From the NCBI GenBank assembly GCA_024811115.1, contig JAKOGH010000757.1, forward strand, positions 146,104-210,103: a stretch of 64,000 nt of DNA, in the 5' to 3' direction. The DNA comes from Terana coerulea (taxonomy: Eukaryota; Basidiomycota; Agaricomycetes; Polyporales; Phanerochaetaceae). Both the position numbers and the translations under genes were made by a program. Positions 58,029 to 64,000 of this stretch are shown here, one piece after another. The notes below the pieces were generated by a model. It saw only the letters and a program-made list of their open reading frames with translations. It was not told the origin of the DNA and did not search any database. Within the stretch, counting starts at the first letter, position 1. Every line of letters starts with the position of its first letter.

Positions 58029-60131
58029 CTACGAATCTATCCATTGACCGATACACTGCAGGGCCTCCGGCCGCTCCGGCTCATGCCACGAGTAGGTCAG
58101 GAAGTCGTGCACAGCGTCGGGGTACTCCCGATACTCGACTTCGCATCCGCTATCCTCCATCCTCTGACGCAGCACGACGATCTGGTCCAGGAACACCTCC
58201 GCGCCGCCGGCGAGGATAAACGTGCGCGGAAAGCCCTTGAAGAGGTTGTTGCCGGCGACGGAGGGCGACGCGGGTGAGATGTAGACGTTCGTCTCGGCCG
58301 CCTGCTCACCCAAGGGGCCGACGAAGCGGCGGATGGCTTGGATGAAGTCGGGGCTGGCCATGTCGAGGTAGTCGGACGTAGCATTGGTGCGTGCGGATGA
58401 AGCTGCGTTGTACGCACGGATGCCCAGGTCAACCCAGGGAGAGCACAGGAGGACGTTCGAGGGAGCCTTCGGGACGGACGCTACACCGCGTGCGTTCTGC
58501 TCGAGTAGGTAGCGCACGAGCGCGAGCGCGAGGTTCCCGCCTGCCGAGTCACCCTCGATGACGATGTCCGCCGGCGCAAAGTGCAGGTCGTTCACCAGAT
58601 AACAGTACCCGGCGATAGCATCGAGCAGCGCAGCAGGGAACGGGCTCGGTGGGTTCGGCGAGTTGTGGGACAAGCGGTATTCGAGGTTGAAACAGCGGTC
58701 GATAGACGCTGTGTGCTGCAGGATGGCACGTGGGATGTTCGACGTCCAGTCGTTTGGGTGCGCGGATTGCTTTGCGTATGCGCCGCCGTGCAGCGCGTAC
58801 AGCACTTTCTCGCCGGGCTTCGCGGGTGTGTTGGCGGTTGCTTCTTGTCCGTGCTTGTGGAGCCAATATCCAGGTATACGCACACATTCAACCCCAGCCA
58901 TCTCCGCCCACTGTTTGACGACACCGTGAATCAGATCCGGGGTCGGTGGAATCCACACAGCCGCCCAGACTCCTACCCGTCGTGTATGGGCGGAGAGGGA
59001 GAGAGAAAGGGAGGAGGAGGAGGAGGCGCTTGGTGGGTCAGATCTGACCGCCCGATATTCCAAAGGCTCCCTACCGTCCATACACGACTGGCAGAAAACA
59101 AATGTAAATAACTTATATAAGCGTGATGGGAGATGCCGAAAAACGATGCCGTGCTTGAATTTCTGGAAACTCCCATCACTGCCATCAACGCGACTCAGTA
59201 CCTCCTGCGTCCGAGTCCCGATGGCTCGACACAACACATGTCTAGTTTGCTGGTGAGCTTGACCGTACGAATAATTTGAGCCATAGACACTTCCCTCTTG
59301 GAATGCGCGATGTTTCCCTCGATAATTGGCACAATACCAAGTAAAAGTGCATATGCGAAGAGTCAAAGCGCCGTGTAAATAGCTCCGACGAGTCGCCCAC
59401 ATCTAGGTGTTACACTCCTGGCGCACTTCTCTGCCTTGATTAGTGCTTTGACTCCGCAGCTGCTCTTTCTGCCAGCAAACTATGCTCTGGCGTACATTTT
59501 CGATTCGGCAAGTATCCCTGTGAAGCAATTGGCAGGGAGGATGTGTCTCGCGAGGCTGAGGCAGGTCCAAAGTTGGCCAGACAAGTGACCACACGGCGCA
59601 CACGCAGGCAGTCGCGTTGATGGCAATGATGGGAGTTTCCAGAAATTCAAGCACGGCATCGTTTTTCGGCATCTCCCATCACGCTTATATAAGTTGTTTA
59701 CATTTGTTTTCTGCCAGTCGTGTATGGACGGTAGGGAGCCTTTGGAATATCGGGCGGTCAGATCTGACCCATCAAGCGCCTTCTCCTCCTCCTCCCTTTC
59801 TCTCTCCCTCTCCGTCCATGCACGACGGGTAGGAGTCTGACAGCCGCCGCGTTTCCCTCTGTGCTGATCGCAGTGTAGTTGGGCGAGAAGTGCACGTTGC
59901 TGTGCCGAATATGTTAGTGCTCTAGTGGTGACCAAATATGCGGTGGTGCTTACTCGGAGTAACGTATAAACAAACGGAAAATGCGCACCCAGATAACTCT
60001 GCCAATAGTCCAGGAGGGCCGGGGGCGGTTGCTTTTGGGAGGGAGAGTATCGTCCACATGGGGATCCGTATGAACAAAACTAGTAAAGCCTGCGAGACCA
60101 TTCCCGCAAGTCTGCTCAGTGCTGTAGGCAT
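58029..60131 (-). pseudogene. Alpha/beta-hydrolase copy D, split by a DNA element
   Basis: The best-preserved copy. Exon 1 (60131 to about 59956) encodes MPTALSRLAGMVSQALLVLF with an N-terminal membrane segment, but lacks one base near 60030-60040 relative to copy C (PSWTIGRVIWVRIFRLFIR resumes after it). Exon 2 is interrupted a few codons from its start by the 874-bp element 58966-59839. The rest, 58029-58956, is intact: VWIPPTPDLIHGVVKQWAEM, LYALHGGAYAKQSAHP (oxyanion), IVIEGDSAGGNLALALVRYL (nucleophile Ser), and GCEVEYREYPDAVHDFLTYS with the Asp/His region, ending GQWIDS. Family: HSL-type esterase/lipase (alpha/beta-hydrolase 3). The open frame continues through the inverted repeat, so a fusion transcript is conceivable, but the ancestral protein cannot be made. 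Confidence 0.85.
58966..59839. mobile_element. Non-autonomous DNA element with 230-bp inverted repeats (MULE-like)
   Basis: The left arm 58966-59195 and right arm 59610-59839 are inverted copies about 97% alike (six differences by eye, all transitions). The ends are CAGACTCCTACCCGTCGTG and its complement. The 9-bp duplication ACAGCCGCC flanks it at 58957-58965 and 59840-59848; removing the element and one copy gives the sequence seen in hydrolase copy C. Long terminal inverted repeats with a 9-bp duplication fit Mutator-like elements. The 414-bp interior encodes no transposase, so it would depend on an enzyme in trans. Confidence 0.85.
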
Positions 60132-60409
60132 ACTGTGACGGGCGGCACATCAATGTGCATGCCGAAAATACAGATTTACGAAATCCCGCACCTGTGTAGT
60201 GTTTGGTACGAGTAGAGTAGGGGCAAGCGAGCGTAACGAGAACGAGGTACAGGGAGGCTCCCCTGGTTACTTGTAGTCGGTTCGCCTGAATGTTCTCATC
60301 GTTCCGTGAGGTCATAGTGGCTTCTCTTCTCGAGCGTTGTTCCATTTAACCGTGTCGCCTCCGGCAAGGTCGCGCGAGACCAATCGTTCGGAATGAATAT
60401 GTGGGAGCC
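60132..60409. other. Duplicated 5' flank of hydrolase copy D
   Basis: Upstream region matching 53435-53720 upstream of copy C. It presumably holds the promoter of the former gene. The second DNA element begins at its right end. Confidence 0.5.
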
Positions 60410-60418
60410 TTCTAAAGG

Positions 60419-60909
60419 TAGTCTCGTTCCCATCCGTATCTATGACATTGGCCCTACGGGGCCTGCCGTGCGGAGATCGAAATGTCGATGCACGGTAATG
60501 TCATAGAACGTCTGGTCACTTCCGATCATCCAGGTGTAGATCGCTCGCACGTGATCGCACGCGAGCACTCTAAGCCACTGCTCTCGAGCCTCCAGTCTCA
60601 CTGCAGCGCATATATGCCTGTAGTTTCCATTGTACCATTTTGTTTCATATAATGTAAGATTGCATAGATACATGAATTATCACAGAGGGTAAAGAACGAA
60701 GGACGGGGCGAAGGGCGTTGTGAGCAAGGACAAAGCGAAGAAGGTCGTCGACGTGCAACGCAAGCCCGAGAGGCGTCACGTGCGAGCGATCTACACCTGG
60801 ATGATCGGAAGTCACCAGACGTTCTAACGCATCACCGTGCATCGATTATTCGATCTCCGCACGGCAGGCCCCGCCTTGATGCCTTAGACACGGAATGGGA
60901 ACGAGACTA
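60419..60909. mobile_element. Second non-autonomous DNA element with ~135-bp inverted repeats
   Basis: The left arm (about 60419-60553) and right arm (about 60774-60909) are inverted copies, more diverged than in the first element (roughly 85% by eye). Both ends start TAGTCTCGTTCCCAT. A perfect 9-bp duplication, TTCTAAAGG, lies at 60410-60418 and 60910-60918. The arms share internal blocks such as GGGGCCTGCCGTGCGGAG and TCCGATCATCCAGGTGTAG. The interior of about 220 bp encodes nothing. The terminal sequence differs from the first element, so it is a different family with the same duplication length. Confidence 0.8.
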
Positions 60910-60918
60910 TTCTAAAGG

Positions 60919-61279
60919 GGTCATGCACCCGGAGTTCATGGCAGAAGATTAAGCTCCCGAGCAAACAAAGCCTCACAAGGCGATGCCATTGTCACATCCA
61001 GTCACTCGTACCCAGCCCGAGGCAACATGCGTGACTCAACAGACTTCAGCAAGGAACAGGGCGTTTCGTGAGCCAGGCAAGGGGAGATGTCAATGCGTTG
61101 GACCTCATGTATATGTCCCACAACCTGCCTCGGGCGCCGCAAGGTCGCGGCGATGTCACTCATACTGCCGGTGCTGGGTACGGGTGACTGGATGTGACCA
61201 TATTTATAAGACGCGATCACATACAACTCCGTCACATCTGCGCCCGACATCTGAGGTCTGAGGTCTGAGGAGGTGTGAT
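60919..61279. other. Spacer, nothing recognised
   Basis: Between the second element and segmental block S2. No gene seen. Confidence 0.4.
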
Positions 61280-62835
61280 TGACAGGGGAGAGATGGAGAA
61301 GTGGTCAAGCACTGATGATTACGTGCAACGCCGTGTGCAATTCCTACCATTGCAACATTCGGAAGGCCTGATATCAGCTTCGAGATGGAGAGCTGATGCA
61401 TCGTGGTGCACTGACCTGAAGGCCGGGGCTTGTGCACTCGAATGAACGTGCTGGGCGATGAAGTCACTCCGGTGTGGCACTGGAGTGTTGAATGAAGCCC
61501 GAGCATCTGAGAATGAGAACGCGGGCCGTGTTGTGTGACACGATCTTGCCCTCATTTCATATAGGACCATGCGCAGGAGTGCCCGCTACCAACACTCAGT
61601 ATTCAGTACTGCAGATTGACTAATCGCACGACGTTCGCCTTGAAGCATGAAGGGTTGTGCTTGAACCCAAGGACTATTGAGGCCCCAGTCGTTACGGTCA
61701 TTCGCAGCGGCTGGCCTGAGACTGGTGGTTTGGATAGGTTCATCAGCCTCGCCATCACCACGCATTCAAGTCGCCAATGAGATATAGCGCACGTTGTGGG
61801 GTGAAAAGACCTGTGTTCATATGCGCGCGTGGTGGTGAGCGAGGGAGTGTGCACACTCAGCCGCCGTGACGCCACAGGCCTGTTCGGCGGATATTTTAAA
61901 ATAGGAAAGCTGTCAACATAGCCAAACAGAGCCTAAAGCCGCGGCTTGTCATTTCGATTTGGTGGCGACCATGACATTGGCAGGCCAGCTTGACCGCATA
62001 GAAGACCCTGGCAATACTCACTGCTAGGTAGTGGACGAATAACCTTACATACTATTGCCTTGCGTCAGGCTGGAGGTTGTGCATAACACTGCATCAATCC
62101 CAACTGATCTAGATTTGCCGCAGCGACCTACAGAGACTCTCACCGGCTGCGTGCGAGCCATAAATGAGCTCTGCGGGGAATCAGAGAATCGTGCACTGAA
62201 GACAAGAACACATTGTATAGCGCACTCCGTAGACATCATACTGCACGCTCTAGAGTAGCAAGCAGAAACAGTGAAGCGAGGCGCTCAAGTTTTCGAGGCT
62301 CACCTCCTTGTCGCGCATTTGCAACCCGCTCCATGTGAAAGTAGTACTTATAGTATATATATGTCGCATTACAGCAAGTAGACTCACTCTATGTATGGTA
62401 AACCTCAGCCAACAGTTTGCTAAACAGTAAAGACAGTCTAAATGAGCCAAAGCGAAGCCGCACGCCGTCGCGGTCATGCGCCTGCAAGTGGTACATAAGG
62501 ATCGGAAGACCTGCGACTTCCGGTACACAGGGAAAATCCCTAGTACAAGTATATGTCCTAGATAACATTGGATGAGCGTATTTCTGTGGTGAAATCGCTA
62601 GCTGTGCTTACGACGAGGGTAATCGCGGTGCCGAGCTGTGTGCGCAGGGCACTGGGATCTCCAGTGGCGTAGAGGTTGGTCCCGGATACAGCGGTGTAAA
62701 TTGTTGGACGAGCTAGTGCGACTGATTAGATACCTGCCGAGGTGAATAAGAGCTCTACGCACATCCATCGGGGTTGACCCATTCGACTGTAACCTTGCCA
62801 GTCACAGGATCGACGCTGAACTACACATTATTTTT
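61280..62835. repeat. Segmental duplication block S2
   Basis: Direct counterpart of 56690-57992; the two share order and orientation, with S2 carrying extra sequence around 62040-62260. Its right end contains the last exon and 3' flank of the secreted-protein gene, so S2 in its native context adjoins that gene and S1 is the displaced copy. Apart from that exon no gene is supported inside. Confidence 0.65.
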
Positions 62836-63989
62836 GAGCGTTGTAATCGTACCAGACCTTGATTACGGTACTCACAATAGTAGTCTGTGCGTAGCCAATA
62901 GCATATGTGTCGTAGACATAAGTACTGGTGGCGCTGCCGGCAGGAGCTGAATATGGACATACGTAATCTGGAAACGAGGGGACTATACAAACTCTGGACT
63001 CACTGTGCGCTCGGCTATTTTGCAGCTCGAGGTAGATTGCGTTGCTACGAGGGCGAGCGTATACGTCAACGGTGGGCGATGAGACTGAGTGAGGTAGCTC
63101 TTACCCAGGACCAAGCGTCACCTGAGGTCCAGACCGGATCGCGACCCCGCTGAGGCGGTAGGGCTGCCCATGAACAGTGTCAGTGACGTTCCGACCGTAA
63201 ACGATCACCACGTACGGTGCCAGGGTGGTTCAACTCAACGACGGAGCCCAGAGGGTCAGGTTGGGTAAACGTATATTGCCATGCGTCGGCGGCGGAGCCG
63301 GTACCGCTGGTAGTTGTGAGGCCGTAGGCACCCACGTAGCCAAGGAACGAGTTGCTGCGCTTTGCTGGAGAAGAGCCAGAGGCGTACACGCCAATCTTTC
63401 CTGTCTCGCTACAAATAACCATTCAGCAAGTCTCGCTGGCATGACAGTAAGCGCAACTCACACTGTGCCGGGAGCAGGAAGGCTGATGAAATGGTCAGTA
63501 AAGGACATGTTGCAAACATGCTACCTTCTACTCACGTCGCTGTGGGTGTTGAGCTGGCAGACGCGGATGATGAGTCGACTGTGCTGGAGGGCGTCGCGCT
63601 GGCGGAGGAGCTTGCGCTCGAGGATGGCGTTTCAGTCCGGGGGGGGTCTCCGACGGCTGAGACGACGCAGCAGAGCTGGATGTAGGCGTTGGCGCACTCG
63701 CCGAGTCGGTTGCGCTTGTAGTGACCGTGTCAGTAGGTGTTCCGGACGGAATACCAGCTCTAGCAGCCACTATGCCACCACCCTATCAGCACAATCTGGT
63801 GAAGCCTACACAGAGAGCAAAACATACCGTAATGAGCGTCATAGAGCCGTTTCGGTGGCGCAGGTGGCAGACCGCGCGCAAGCCGTTGGGCGAATTGTTG
63901 TTGCGTGGGTTCACAGCGTAGGCATCGGCGGAGGAAAGAAGCAACAGTGCTACGAGAGCAAGGGAGAGTGTCCTATACAGCGAGAACAT
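62755..63989 (-). CDS. Secreted Ser/Thr-rich protein, unrecognised family
   Basis: The start at 63989 gives MFSLYRTLSLALVALLLLSS, a clear signal peptide, then AVNPRNNNSPNGLRAVCH. The next exon (from about 63767) is Ser/Thr/Ala-rich (TDTVTTSATDSASAPTPTSS) and stays so only if the G8 run at 63639-63646 has one more base (TETPSSSASSSASATPSSTV). Then a folded part: TGKIGVYASGSSPAKRSNSF, YTFTQPDPLGSVV, one surplus base near 63228, APYVVIVYGRNVTDTVHGQP, YRLSGVAIRSGPQVTLGPG, further short exons, TSTYVYDTYAIGYAQTTI, and a last exon FSVDPVTGKVTVEWVNPDG to TAG at 62755. The duplicate in S1 has TAC at that position and reads on about 40 residues, so the true end may be further left. Probably extracellular; function unknown. 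Confidence 0.55.
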
Positions 63990-64000
63990 GGTAGACGACG

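Noticed and set aside
58973..59832. Two nearly identical 71-codon genes on opposite strands
   Set aside because: They are the two inverted-repeat arms of the DNA element; the reading frames are a by-product of arm identity.
1..64000. CRISPR array, bacterial operons or ribosomal RNA
   Set aside because: No regularly spaced direct repeats or rRNA landmarks were seen, and spliced genes of fungal families show that the DNA is eukaryotic.

Overview
The window looks like the nuclear genome of a mushroom-forming basidiomycete (Agaricomycetes, polypore-like). Genes are dense with 45-85 bp GT-AG introns, some exons are only a few bases long, housekeeping enzymes are clearly fungal, and there are families typical of this group: F-box-like proteins, small multi-span membrane proteins including a DUF6534 type, and HSL-like esterases. 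All calls come from reading the sequence by eye; exon limits are given only where phases close.

Layout. 1-2195: no secure gene. 2196-3614: flavohaemoglobin (minus). 6034-9831: glycogen phosphorylase, 23 exons that close exactly in frame. 10207-13824: MSB1/MUG8-like morphogenesis protein (minus), back to back with an FMP46-like mitochondrial redox protein at 14054-14602. 15388-17485: DUF6534-type membrane protein (minus). 19548-21626: broken F-box-like gene. 21844-22515: cupin protein (minus). 22901-25231: three tandem copies of an unrecognised 165-residue protein, one truncated. 25725-26965: unrecognised proline/serine-rich protein. 27679-31161: KIN4/KIN1-like kinase with a KA1 tail. 32459-33891: short-chain dehydrogenase. 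34612-35261: GPI-type Ser/Thr-rich surface protein. 36844-38507: multi-span membrane protein. 39027-40849: F-box-like protein, next to a hypothetical gene with an LGSDW motif (40978-41418). 41586-43611: adenylosuccinate lyase, convergent with a COQ8-type kinase (43697-46005).

From about 46400 to the end the window is duplicated and mobile: four copies of one alpha/beta-hydrolase in different states of decay (46433-47125, 49455-49905, 52214-53434, 58029-60131), a damaged F-box-like gene (47339-48862), a kinase relic fused to one hydrolase copy, an O-methyltransferase (49999-51921), a receptor-like 7-TM gene (54666-56115), a direct segmental duplication (about 56690-57992 and 61280-62835), and a secreted Ser/Thr-rich protein gene (62755-63989). 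Two non-autonomous DNA elements with long inverted repeats and perfect 9-bp target duplications lie here (58966-59839 and 60419-60909); the first splits the best hydrolase copy.

Two themes cut across genes. Several otherwise good genes carry one-base frame breaks, most of them at G/C homopolymers and mostly one base too short, which suggests consensus error rather than decay. In contrast, repeated genes carry nonsense changes that are all CpA to TpA transitions, the pattern expected of a RIP-like process. The metabolic genes (glycogen breakdown, purine synthesis, ubiquinone, NO detoxification) show no common pathway and look like ordinary core genes interspersed with fast-evolving families.
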